A program made the translations under genes and the position numbers. 64,000 nt of DNA from Odiellus spinosus. Lineage: Eukaryota; Arthropoda; Arachnida; Opiliones; Phalangiidae. The DNA is taken from positions 9,082,601 through 9,146,600 of the forward strand of contig OY987237.1 of the NCBI GenBank assembly GCA_963920705.1, written 5' to 3'. The notes under the pieces were generated by a model. That model did no database searches and was not told the DNA's origin. It worked only from the letters and a program-made list of their open reading frames with translations. This document shows, piece by piece, positions 44,681 to 57,678 of the stretch. Within the stretch, counting starts at the first letter, position 1, and every line of letters begins with the position of its first letter.

Positions 44681-47600
44681 ATGGCCGCATCGGCTTCTAA
44701 AGGAAAGAATATTCAAGTATTTGTAAGATGCAGGTAAAATACTACATTGTTAGGCTTGATTAAAAATTGGTTATCCTACCCTAAGGTTTTAATTCATTTT
44801 CAATAACTCTAGGCCGTTAAATACTTCCGAAAAAAAGGCTGGATCAGCATCTGTTGTAGATGTTAACACTCAAGCTCGCGAAGTAGTGGTGAAGGAACGA
44901 TTAGGTGACAAAAAGTTTGTGTTTGATCGAGTATTTAGCGCAGAGTCAACTCAGGTTAGTAGCCGTCTTAATGTATGCTTACAATTCAAATAAAATCTAA
45001 AATATTTTGCATTCAGAATGAAGTATATGTATCTGTGGTCAGCCCTCTTATTGAAGAAGTCCTTATGGGCTATAATTGCACAGTTTTTGCATATGGTCAA
45101 ACTGGGACTGGGAAAACCCACACAATGATTGGTGCCAAATCATCCCCTAATCTAACGTGGGAAGATGTAAGTTTAATATTTAAAAAAAATTAGAACTTAC
45201 TATTCGCAAATTGATCCAAAATTTTGTAGGATCCTGGTGCTGGAATCATTCCACAAACTCTGCACAATTTGTATGAAGCTCTCAGCCAATTAGAAGTTGA
45301 GTTCCACGTGAAAGTTTCATTCCTCGAGCTATACAACGAAGAACTTTATGACTTATTGGCTCCTATTTGCGATGCCTCAAAGCTTCGGATACTAAATGAT
45401 GGAAAAACGAGTTCAGGAAGTGTGCTTGTTCAAGGATTGGAGGAAAAAATTGTCCACAATAAAGAGGAAGTTTACAATATACTCGAGAAGGGAACCGAAC
45501 GCAGGAGAGTTGGCAGCACCCTTATGAATGATCAATCAAGTCGAAGTCACACTGTATTCACAATCACTATTCACATGAGAGAATCCAACATCGATGGAGA
45601 GGATCTTTTAAAAATTGGGAAACTGAATTTAGTTGATTTAGCAGGTAGCGAATGCATTGGAAGATCGGGAGCAATAGACCGTAGAGCTCGAGAAGCTGGT
45701 ATATATTTTGAACTATTAGTTAATTTCCTACATAGGAAATTAATTTTTTTTTGTTTACAATTAGGAAATATTAATCAAAGTTTATTAACTTTGGGGCGAG
45801 TAATAACTGCCTTGGTTGAAAAAGCTCCGCACGTACCGTATCGAGAAAGTAAACTCACCAGATTGCTTCAGGATTCTTTAGGAGGACGAACAAAGACATC
45901 AATAATTGCCACCATATCTCCAGCAGCCGTGAATCTTGAAGAAACTCTCAGCACTTTAGACTACGCCCACAGAGCTAAAAACATAATGAATAAGCCTGAA
46001 ATTAACCAAAAACTTACCAAGAAAGCGGTATTACGAGAATATTTGGAAGAAATTGAGAGACTAAAAAAGGACTTGGTTGCTTCTCGGGATAAGAACGGCA
46101 TCTACTTAGATCTGGAAAATTACGAGTGAGTTTTAAAAATTTGAAAAGGGTAAGTTGTCGTTACATAAGTTTCTTACTCTTAATCCACTTATAGGTATCT
46201 ACAAAACAAAGTATCTGGTCTTTCGATAGAGATGAAGGAGAAACTTGGTCAGATAGATCAACTCAAAGAACAAATAGTTCAACTAGATGAACTATTTGCG
46301 TCAACAAAAGTTGAACTCTCGCAAAAAGAGCGTCAGTTAAATCACACGACTAGAGTTCTTGATAAAACTGAAGTGGAGCTGAAAGAAACTATCTTGGTTA
46401 GTGTAGTTTTTGTACAGCAAGGTTCTTTATTGCCTCAAATATATTTTTTTTCACAGACATTAAAAGTAGTTACGACTGAGAAGGATGAACAAGAATATCT
46501 AGTGAAACATAGAATGATGATTGAACGTGAACTAACTGAGCAAGCCAAGAAGGTATAAGTTTAACAATTTTTCCCCTTTTTCAGTATGTTAAAAACTGAA
46601 GTTTTTGATTCTTTTAAAGCTTATTGAAATTGCCAGTGAAACGACTAATCATGTTAAAGGATTGTATTCTAAATTAGACAGAAAAAATTTAGTCGAACTA
46701 ACTAATGAATCAAAATCCCATAACTTCAAAGATGAGTTTCATAATCAAGTAAAAAAGATACAAAACTTCATGGCTGATGCTCATAAACAACACGAAGAGA
46801 CACTTAATGAAGCACAAGCTAAAATGGGTATATTATTGCCTTCACACTTGACAATTTGAAACAGTTTTTGAAAACGTTTTAAAGTGAAAATTCCATGTTT
46901 TCACCAAGGGTCCCTACAATTGACCCCTGAAATTTAAATTTTGAACGTTTCGAAACCATTCAAAATCTTTTACTAAGTCTCAGTGTGAACTCTGCTTTAT
47001 TTTCTTTTAATTTTATTTAGACGACGCATCCGCCATTCAATCAAATCTTGCTTCACAACAAATCAGTATTTTACAAGAACTTAAAAGTCTGGTCTTGAAT
47101 CGTACCAACGTCACGACGCAAAACATTGAAAGTCACGAAACATACGTCAAAAGATGGACAGAAGAAAATCTCAAAGTTGGCAAAGAAAATAAAGAGTCTG
47201 TTATTTCAAGCCAACAGGAATTGTGCGATGGGAAAGCATCGGAGTTGTTAAATAAAATGTTTACCCTTATTGTGAATCAAAATAAAGTGGTCCAAATGCA
47301 ACAAGATTTGTTTCTACAAAATGTAAGAAAATAATAGGATATTTTGTGGGTTGTTGTTTAAATTTCTCTTATTTTAGATGAAATCAACTTCGAATAATTT
47401 GCGAACCAATTTGACTAATGTTCAAGAACAGATTCTAGAAATAAAAGCGCTAGAAGAAATGCACTCTCGTGAAATTTGCACTGAAACAGAAATTTTAGAG
47501 AACAAACATAAAATAATCGAAGATCAGCGTCAAAATTTACTTCAGGTAATTCCTTTGCGTTTTTCATTTTGCCTAGTAGGTTATGAATTTATCTTGTCTA

Positions 47601-49018
47601 TCTTCAGACATGGAAAGTTCAAGAAGAAATGCTGATCAATACCATTATGAATACGAGAAGCCTCTTGCATGGCCACGATAAATCCTTAGAAGAAAATTTA
47701 CCTCAAATGCTACAATCTTCCAGGAACATCAAGGATAAGACCTTATCAAATACAAGCGCGGTTATACAGTATGGATCTAGACACTAATTGCGTAATGAAA
47801 ATATAATTAATACTTAAAATTTCTAGGAATCTTGATGCTGTTTCGTGTAACGCCAAAAATCTGGCTGAAGAAGTGGATAAAAATTTAGGAAAATCGAAAG
47901 AATTTGTAGAAACTATGGTTTCAAGTGTAAGCTTTGGAAAGAATCACTGTAGAAGAAAGAGCTTTGACATAATTTTATTTTCCAGGTTGTTTCTGATGAA
48001 GAAATGATTAAAAATGAATGCCAAGAAATCAAAACAATTATTTATGAAAACCTGGAGAATTTAAAATCAAAAGTGCAATCGCATGAAAAGATTGAAAATG
48101 AACAATGTTTAAACTTAGACCAGGAAGTTTCAACAACTAATAATGCAGTATTATGCAATCTCAAGGTAAATTGAAGCGATACCCAATCAAATGTTACTCT
48201 ATATTGATATTCTTGTTATGTAAACAGGAATTGGCTCATCACACAGTACGTGACATAGACACTTTGACAACCTTAACGCAGAGGGTAAAAGCCAAATCAG
48301 AAGAAGTTGCCCTTCAAGAAGCCACCTCAAAACAAACACTGTCTAAATGGAGTATCGAAACCCACGACTTCTCAAAACACTCCGTGGAAGAATCTAAAGA
48401 AAAAGTATTGGATTTTATTGACGGGTTGGCGAAGGATGTTCCGACTGGTAAGTTATTATTGCTTGTGATCCATTGAAAGAAATATACGTACTTAAAAACA
48501 TTTCCAGGAGCTACGCCTCAACGAAAAGAATTTGCATTTCCAACGGATTTGATTGCTACATCCCCTCATGAGAAAATCCTTGAACGTTTACGTCAGTCCA
48601 AAGCTGCAAACACAACTGAAGCTCAATTCCTTTTGCCTTCAGTACCGCAATTGGTAATGTTAAAGCATGACTCCCAGCTTGAGTTAATTCTTAACATTAT
48701 TATTTTTCTCTCCTTTCTCGTATAAAGGAACTTGATTTAGCCGCTGAAATCCTGCCACTTCAACGAACATCTAGCCTCATTAGCATCAGTGCTTTTGGTA
48801 GCACTCAGTCCTTGAATAATGATTCTGTTTTCAGTGCAGAATCAAATTCTAGCCAAGCTTCTACTCCGGCTGCATCCAACGATATAAAAGAAAATAAACC
48901 CGTTAGGAAACACAAAGGTATAGTCGTTAAAACCTTGAAACCACCAACCTCTAATAAACGAACTGGACGTGTTTTAACTTCACAAAATTTAACGGATCGT
49001 TCCATTTCGCCAAAGTAA
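44681..49018 (+). CDS. KIF11: Kinesin-5 motor (Eg5/KIF11, Klp61F orthologue)
   Basis: About sixteen exons run from ATG 44681 ([18 protein letters not shown]) to TAA 49016. The motor domain shows the P-loop [13 protein letters not shown], switch [12 protein letters not shown], switch [10 protein letters not shown], and [20 protein letters not shown]. The neck linker and neck follow ([18 protein letters not shown]). A long coiled-coil stalk of many small exons follows, with [12 protein letters not shown] as in other kinesin-5s. The tail has the BimC box, DVPTG joined to [11 protein letters not shown], whose Thr is the Cdk1 site that targets the motor to spindles. By family it forms bipolar tetramers that slide antiparallel microtubules apart in mitosis. 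A 66-bp intron after REAG (45700-45765) is in frame and lacks a stop. The end is basic and Ser/Thr-rich ([13 protein letters not shown]). Confidence 0.96.
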
Positions 49019-52000
49019 AAAGCTTGATAGTGCGTAAAATCAACAATGATTTTTTTAACTTACTGACAATTGTAAATTTTAAAATTAATTGTAACTTTTT
49101 TCATCTTTTTATATTATTACAATAAAACCCTTTTAATTTGGAAAATCTGAGATATTCTAATTTACTGCCTTTTATCAAATCTCATGAGTTAACACTCCCT
49201 CTACAGACGGGTAACTTTAGTAAACTTTTGCTACAGAGTTCTAATAATTCTAGTTATTCAGACAGTCTCTGTAAGCATTTTATACCAGTTTCCTCGTAAG
49301 AAAATAAATCTGATTCAATAGTATAGGATTGAGTCTAGATATTTTCATTCGTTTGTTGGCAGAACATTTCAAAAAACATTGTGCTGTAGGAGGGGTTCAA
49401 AGATAAACGAGAAGATTACCCAATTTGAAAATGCATACATTTTGATACATAAAACACTATTAAATAAATTCAAAATGGTTGCGACTATTTCTCGAAGAGA
49501 AGTTTATAAATTAAAAAAATTTACAGAAAAACTACCTAATTTGGAAAATCGGAAGACCGCTAAGTGGGAAGTGTACCGATATCAAAGCTAAAACCCTTCC
49601 ACAAATTTCTTTAGCATACATGAAGTTTGAAAAGGCAAATACTGAAGAACCAACTTTAATCTTTCTCATTAACAATACTTATTGGAATTTTTGTTATTAT
49701 TAATTTAGGAGTCAGTAAATACGATCTTAAATTTATCACGACAGTAAAAAGAACAAAATAGTTTAAGAAACAAACCTTAAGTACCAGTTTTAAATTTATC
49801 AAATTAAGATTTAAATTTAAATTAATTTTTCTGGTTCAAAACCCACAAAAGTGCACCATTTTTTTCTTTTTTAGGTTTCTTGAATTTGTTTCCCTTAAAT
49901 TATGAAGTTTGTTGCACCATTAGTTTAGTTTTTCCATTCTAATTTGTTCATCACAATTATTTCAAATAAATAATTTTCCCCGTAATAGGTAATATAGGCC
50001 CAATAACTTCTCAAATAAAATTCATTAGTCAAATTAAATAATCTGATAAATTGGCCCTTCATTATCAGATTCCTTCAAATAATTTGTAGAACATAATTAC
50101 CCCCCTGTAAAAATATTGGCATTTCAGCACGTTCGCAAAATATTGGATTTTATTTTTTAACGGAGTGGGGGAAAGTTTTTAACCTTTTTTTTTTTTTCTC
50201 TTCTAAAATATATAAATGGTATAAAATTAAAAACTCCGAAATTTCTTTATTATAGAGAGTTAAAGTTTGACTTTAAGCTCGGGTAAATAGTGTCCGAATT
50301 ATAGAGCTCTAAAAATGCTACGCTACACCTAAACATATTCGTTTCCAAAAATGGATTTCTCCACTATTAGCTTAAGGATAGCACCGAAAGTACCTCCTAT
50401 TGGATAGGCACAAGTTTAAACTCACATCTATCAAAATCTCGCGTGCTTTATGTCAAACTTAAACTCGCTATAAAAGAAAATCATTTCTAAGTTACACAGA
50501 TCATATTCAATAATATAACCAGAGATTTCTTCTAAGAAAAAAATGGGTGCCCGGTTTAATTTAGTAAACTTTCTGACACCCTAGTTCTGGAGAATGTTCA
50601 TACTTAAATCTCATTGAATGTTAAAGGGAGAATTCAACTACAACAAACTATTTTTGGCCTAATTCAAACAAATATTAATGTAGCAATCAATTTTAAACTT
50701 ACTCAAAAAGTAGGCTTAACAGGGATCCATGGAGAGTTTGATACTTTGTCATTAACTTTTCTCCAGCCAACTAGTAAAGCCTTAGTTTAAAATCTTTTAC
50801 TGACAGAACAAAGCTCTTGATTCGACAGAGACTCGTTACCCACGAAATAAACTCTTCATGGATTATTCCTGTTAACCCTATACATTACAAGTTAAGCTAA
50901 TTCTATTTTATAAATTGTTTCAAATGGATTAGGCCTATTTGAACAATAAATCACAAGAAAGGATAGAAGTTCTACAGGGAATTCGTAAAAATCATGCAGG
51001 GTGGCAGAGTTTAACTTCAAACTTTGCTTGCACTTTCCTTCCCCGATTATCTGACCTGCCAAAATCGACTTATAACAGCTCGAAGTGGCCAAGGATTAAC
51101 GAAAACTAACTAATTGGAGAGAAATACTGCGTATGATTTTTCACTACTTATGTTGTTAGACATTTCAATCTTTATTCTAGCTAATAATAATAGTTACTTG
51201 CACAATAATACCAAATTTTTCAACAAAACTCCAAGCCTGAGAATTAACACCACAGGGATTTTCGGTAAACTTAGCATGGAACTCTGATACTAGCAAGTTG
51301 CAACCAATAATTGAAAACAGCTAATGGTGAGACAGTTTCGCATGGGCACATAAGAATTTCAAGCGTAACTTCTAGCCTTTCTTGATGAAAAATCATTTGT
51401 TTTCAGGTTGCATTCTCCATTTAAGAGTTTTTCTTATAATCTAAAGCCAAAAATGACCTTGATAGGCTAAATACACCGATTTTTCTAAAGAACACTGAAG
51501 AAAGCATTGATTCTATTATTTGAATAAGAATGTTTTAACTTTTAAGAAGCAAGTAATATTAACTTAATGCTAAAAAATGATGAAAACAATCTTTTAAAAG
51601 AAGTGCATGGAAAAAATAAATATTTTGCTTCTGGAGGAAAGAGTAACGTTATTTACATAATATAGTTTTTTTTTTGTTTTTTTTCATTTTAATGGCTTGT
51701 GCTAAATTAAATCACATTAAAAATTAATTATAAAATTAGGAGTATAACTATTCATTTGTTAGCTTTATTTTAATTTTATTATTATTTTATTTTAGCACAG
51801 GCACGAACACTATATCATTTTATTTGTTTTTTAATTATTATTACGATTAAGAAATCTAAGCCTATTTCTATAAATCACTTTACAACAATTAAATCGATTG
51901 TTGTATAGAAAAACTATTTACAAAATTGGGTTATCGGAGTACGTTCGTTAACTCAAGGAATGTTTCTTATTTTTTATCAACTCGCACTAGCCTTTCTTCG

Positions 52001-52545
52001 CTACTTTTAAATTCTTGACTCGTAAAAACAATTATTTTAAAAGCTTCAAAAAATTCTTAATAATTTTTGTATAAAAAAGGGGGGATAACTTTCATTATCA
52101 TCTGTTAAACGTAATAATAAAATTAAAAAAAAAAAAATTCGTTGAAATTTAATAATACCCAAAAACTAAAACTTCTCTCGAAATGCCACTGATGTCTGAC
52201 GAAAAAATGATTTGGCTTTTTAGTTTTTGTTTTTTTTTCAAATTCTTAATAAAAATTTTGTTCTCTAACTATAACTCGACGTCTTATATGAAATGTTTCC
52301 TCTTTTCTTAAGAAAAAGATTGTTTCTCGTTAAAAAGGAAGACCCTTGGTCACTTTTAACTTTTTCTCAGGATTTGACGCTATTTCTTTGTTTCAATTTA
52401 TTATTATTAATATCATTTTCGTTTTATTATCGTGAGAACACCAACTCGAAGTGACTTGTATAACCGGTATCATTGTTTCTTAGTAATTTTAGCTTTTTAA
52501 AATCTTCGTATATTAGTCGATTAAATTGTTGTAAACATTATTAAA
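49019..52545. other. Region between KIF11 and neurabin (convergent), probable long neurabin 3' UTR
   Basis: No gene is supported. A short frame at 49379-49591 looks random. The T-rich stretch from about 51650 to 52545 may be the neurabin 3' UTR. A stretch beginning TTAAAGGGAGAATTCAACTA at 50623 with GGCTTAACAGGGATCCATGG at 50712 resembles the interior and left end of family B elements and may be a decayed copy. Confidence 0.45.
49121..49126 (+). terminator. KIF11 poly(A) signal
   Basis: AATAAA lies about 105 bases after the KIF11 stop codon in AT-rich sequence. Confidence 0.6.
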
Positions 52546-55500
52546 TCATTTTTTCTTTTTATCAGCTTTTTTAAGCTGCTTTTCTTTGGCTTTTATTTCC
52601 CTTTCGTGAGCTTTACGCTCCCGATCTATTTGTGACCTCATTTCCTTAATTTTCTTCTTTAATAAAGTTCGATCAGCTCCATTCACAACACCAAGGTTCT
52701 TTAACAAATTTTATAATTCAATTTAACATAAAATCTTTTTAAATGGATAATGAAGACTAGTAACTTGTTATTTTTATTCAATTTGGAGCTTTGAAATGTG
52801 TTAAAAGTAAAAACTCTAAGGTTTCTCGTTAATTCGCAATGAGATAACTTATCGTTAAAATGTGCATTATTCAATAGACAACTTCAATTAGAAATGAAGT
52901 TTGGTCTGTGAAACATCCTTTACGAGATCTTATTAGCTCGCAAAGTAGGCTTACCAAGGTTCTAGAGTTTGATATCTCACTGTTAAACAGCAAGCAAGCA
53001 AAAAACCATCTCTTATCAACTTGATTTGTAACATTTTTCTGTCAAAAGCTGTAACCTGTTTGATTTATAGTTTAATAATTTTTCACAGTAAGGCCTATTT
53101 TAACGATAAATAATCAATATAAGATCATTATCCCTTTAAAAATAATGCGTTTCTCATCTTCATTATCCATTTTAAAAAATTAAGACAGAATTTTGCCTCC
53201 CTCACCAAATGGGGAGAATCAAAAATCAAAATAAGTTGAAGTGATTGAAAAGGGTGAGGGAAAGCAGTAACGTTTAGATTCTCTTTAAAAATGTAGGAAT
53301 TTCGTTAAAGCAGGGATGATGCACCTCTAAAGGTAGAGGAAATCTAAAACTAAACAAGTAGCACAGACAATTGAGGAAGGGCGACTAGATCGAAGAGATA
53401 CTAGACTCTGATACGAAGATACATTTAATCCATTTAGTGTTAAAACCACATCAAAACTCACCAAAAGTTTCACAGAAATTTACAATTATCAAAGTTGCGA
53501 ACTAGGCTCTTTAAGCCTAAATTTAATTTGTTCAAAATTCTTTCAGTTCACCCACCATTTTTAAGACAAAATCTCTCATTGGTAAAAGAATTTGAGTTCT
53601 TTTGAAATAAATCTTTATGTTCTTCGGGGCTAATTTCGCAACTTTGATATTGAACAGCAAATTACAACAAAACCTTTGGAGGTGTTATTTAGTCACATTT
53701 CAAGAATATAAATTGATTAAAATTAGCTTTTTAACAGATTCTAGCATTCCAGCCTATAATAAAGTCAGGCAGGGTATCAGAAATAGTGAAAACAACGAAA
53801 GACAATGTTAGATATTCTCCATAGTGGATGGCATAAGGCCCTCCACTGTTTTGGCCATTTGTCCGACTTCAAGATTCCCCCAACACCAAACGCATAAATC
53901 CTAATCATCCTTGCAAAGAAACATTCTTTCAAAAAGTAAAATAATGGGCAACTTACCTTGAGTCTAGCACTATCCAGCTGTATAAGTATTTGACCGGATA
54001 TGTTGCTTTGAATAAACTGTGGCACGTATCTATCTAATCCGAAGGACATCATCCATTGGCCGACATGCTCGGGGGCCCATTCGTGAGCAGGACTTGCTTG
54101 CCAAAAAGCCAGAGGTTGACCGCCAATGGGAGATCCTTCGCTGCCCCTGGGGCTTTGAACTGATTCACTTTTCTGTAAGCAAAATAACCGACTTTTAGCT
54201 AGGACTCTGTTACCTCCAACCCAAACTATATTATAGAGGGCGGTAGTATCCTGTAGAATTTAGTTTGGGTTGGGTACCGGTTTGTCATAAGAGATTTAAA
54301 GAAGATTAAGCTTTGTTCGTACTTACCCTTAAACTTTCACTATGATGATAATTATATTGAGCGCCTTTACCACCTATAATACAAAAGCAATTTAAAAATG
54401 TATATCTTTATCACAGACTCTGTTAATATTATCAAAATTATTAACTCATGCGGTTGCGTGCGCATAAGCCATAGTTTTAACTGGAAGTTTAGCAAAAGCA
54501 AACTTTTTAGGCTAATGGTACTGGTTGGCAACTAATTTTTTACAGCACTAATAAGGAAACTAGCAATTTTGCAACGGATTTAGGGGGAAAAAACTCTAGA
54601 TCTAAATACCGTACTACAGTTCAGGATCAAAACCACCATTTTCTAATAGATTGGTGAAACACTAAAAACACCGTAATGAAAAAGAACACCATGCCAGTGA
54701 TTATGAAAATGCGAAAACAACTGCCAAACATCTCATCCCACGAGTTTGAAGTGGCGAAATGGTTCGAACCATCGTCTTCAGCAGCTGGTCCATTTCTTAT
54801 TACAGCCGCCTGTTTGGCACTGCCGTAACCCAAGCTACTACCGCCACCGTTATACGAAACACGTTTGCTAGAGCAGACGCTTTCAGTAGGCGAAGATAAG
54901 CCAAGGCCAAGAGATTTTCGAGTTTCGTCGTTGAAATAACAACCTCCACCAGTAGCCGAATTCTTGTCCGAACTTTGGGCAAACTTTTGGATCACCTTAC
55001 GGACCAACTCGTCCGTGAACGAGACATACGTATCGCGGCTACCTGGGGTAAAACTTCCTAGATGCTGGGGACGAATATATTGCCTCGTAGCTGCTTTGTG
55101 ACCGCTTCCCGCTGCTATATTTGGGTTGTTGTTGTTATTGGAAACTGGAGAGTCACTGCCAACTGCCAAAACAGTAGCTGTCAGAGTAGTAGTCGTGATT
55201 GAATGATGTTGCGGTTCTTTAACAATTCCACCACTAGCACCCACGTCTAAGGATAAGGTTGATCTGGAAGTGGTTTCGATGATAGACGATCGAGCCGAAA
55301 CGTCTGCGGAAGAATTTGGCTCTTGACGAGTGGCTCTGAATGTAACGGGAATCAAACTGTCTATTGTACCTTTCTCCGTCGAATCGTCTTTTTCATTTTC
55401 GTATCGTTCCTCTTTAGGAGCCTTCGGAATCTTTTTAGGGTAGGCGTAGAGTTCATTAATCGCTGGATCCGGGTGACTAATCTTAGAGGTGACTCTAGGT

Positions 55501-57647
55501 GCCGGATTGGGGCCTGAAGTCCAACTACTTCTAAAGCTTATAGTCGGATCTTGATTTTCCTGAGGAGAGTAGTCCACAATCGGAGTAGGTGGTGGTAGAT
55601 CTTCATGGTGTCTAATACAAGGGTTGGGGACAAATGTTTCCCTTAAAAACCTCTGAAAATTAGCTTCAGAGCTACGCAATTTAGCCTAGATTCCCTCAAA
55701 TAACTAGCGTACCAAAACTACAACTAATAGAAAAAAAAAAATAAATAAAAAATTACGCTTACTCAATAAAAGCCTTGTTGGAAACTTCTTCAACTTGACT
55801 TAACTCCTCACCAACCATCTCGTCAATACTGTTACTGCTACATTGTTTCTTTAACGTTGGTGGTTGCCTATTAGCTAGCGAACCTTTAGTCGCTAATTCA
55901 GCTTTACTCTTAGCAGCTGATGTGTCTAAAAGCTCAGTTTGGGGAACTGCCTTGTTTAAGAACTCTTCGTTTCGTTTCCTCCTCTCCAAAGTGGAAAATT
56001 TCTTCGTGACAACTTCATCAGATTCGGGACTTCCTTCAAATTTCCCAGAGTCATTGTCAGAAGTATCAGAGTCGGAAACTTCCAAGTCCAGCTTTTTGGT
56101 TCCTTTCATGCTCAAGGCCGTTTTTTGATATGTGGAAGATTTCTTTGAAACGTTATTAAAAAGCCTGACAGTATGGTCAAAAGGTAAGCTGACTGGTACG
56201 CCAATTTGTTTTTGGAGATCAACTATGCTAGTTTCCAACAATGATATCTAGACGGCAAGGGTTGGAATTGTAAAATTTCTGCCAATTGACACGAGTTACT
56301 TTAATATTAAAATTACCCTTTCCTTGAGAGCTTTCACGAGATCATTATATTCTTTATCCTTATCGAGCATTTGTTGTACTTGGTTGTCATGCTGTTCGAT
56401 TAGTTCTTGTTCCCTTTTTAGAAACCCAGAAACCAGAGATTAGGGTCATTTAAACCTTATAGTAGACAGGCAACACAACTCGTTTAGGACCTTGCCAAAT
56501 TGAAATCGCTCCAAGCTCACAAGTTTAATCTTTAAAAAGTGCGAGATCAATTTGACAAGGCCCGAATTGAGTCAGTTTGAGAGTCTACTTTAACTAACTC
56601 TGCCTAATACCTTTTTTGGTATTCTTTGATAATCTTCTTAGCTTTCTTATACTTCTTCTGCAGAATAATGCATTGTTCCTCCGTATCCTGAACGTGCTGC
56701 TGGCAGCCCAATATATCCTGTCTCGCATTCTGAAGAGTACTTTCAGTTTCAGTTAGTTTCCCTTTCAAGAATTCTAACTGTTTTAACCATTCCGATTGAT
56801 CAGCTTCGGACTAAGCAGAAATTAAAATCAAAAATATTAATGGACAGGCAATAACGCTTAAGCATTCATAAAAATAATACTCGGTTTTTAAAACAAAAAT
56901 GTTGGAAAAAAGGCGAACGGAAAAGATATCTAATAAAAAGAGTGTTTGGTTTTTAATTTTTTTTTCTTTTTTTTTTTTTTTTTTTTTTTGTTAATCATGC
57001 GCGTCATAATTTAAAAACAAACCATCACCAACAATTGCTAGATTTAACCACTTTTTTTACCTTTGATTTCAATTGCTTGAGCTCGGCTTCAGTTACGACA
57101 TATTTTAACTGCCACTGCAAAAATAAACGGCACCGCTATTACACTATGGTTTCAATATACAATGCCGTTTATTAACCATTTCCCGTTTTAAATTTACTAT
57201 AATTTAAAAACCATAGGCCTAAAATTTTACACTCACAAAAGCTTAGTTTCCAGAAAAACTCTCAACTTTTGGCGAGAGCTAGGGGAAACTAATTTTTAGT
57301 CTACACTAAACAGTACTCAAAAGAAGTTCTATAGAACACATGCTAAATTACCAAGTGATTCACACGTTTTTAGTAGAAATAGCGCACACGAGTGATTAAC
57401 CCTCCCCCCCAAAATGGATGCCATCCATAGTCCATGTACTAACTTCTAAATGAATAAGTAAGGCTTAAAAGGATAATGAAGACGAGGAAAAAGTAATTTA
57501 AGCTATTATGTGCATTAAAATAGTTTTAAAATTTTTATTAAACTCAACCCAAAGGTTTCTTGTTAATTTTAATAATTTAGATAAGTCTAAATGCATTTTG
57601 ATAAAAATAATCACAAAATGATAGAATATCTCCAGCTTATCGGAGCC

Positions 57648-57678
<31 letters not shown>

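Noticed and set aside
49379-49591. Small plus-strand frame after KIF11
   Set aside because: There are no recognisable motifs, no partner exons and AT-rich composition like the surroundings.
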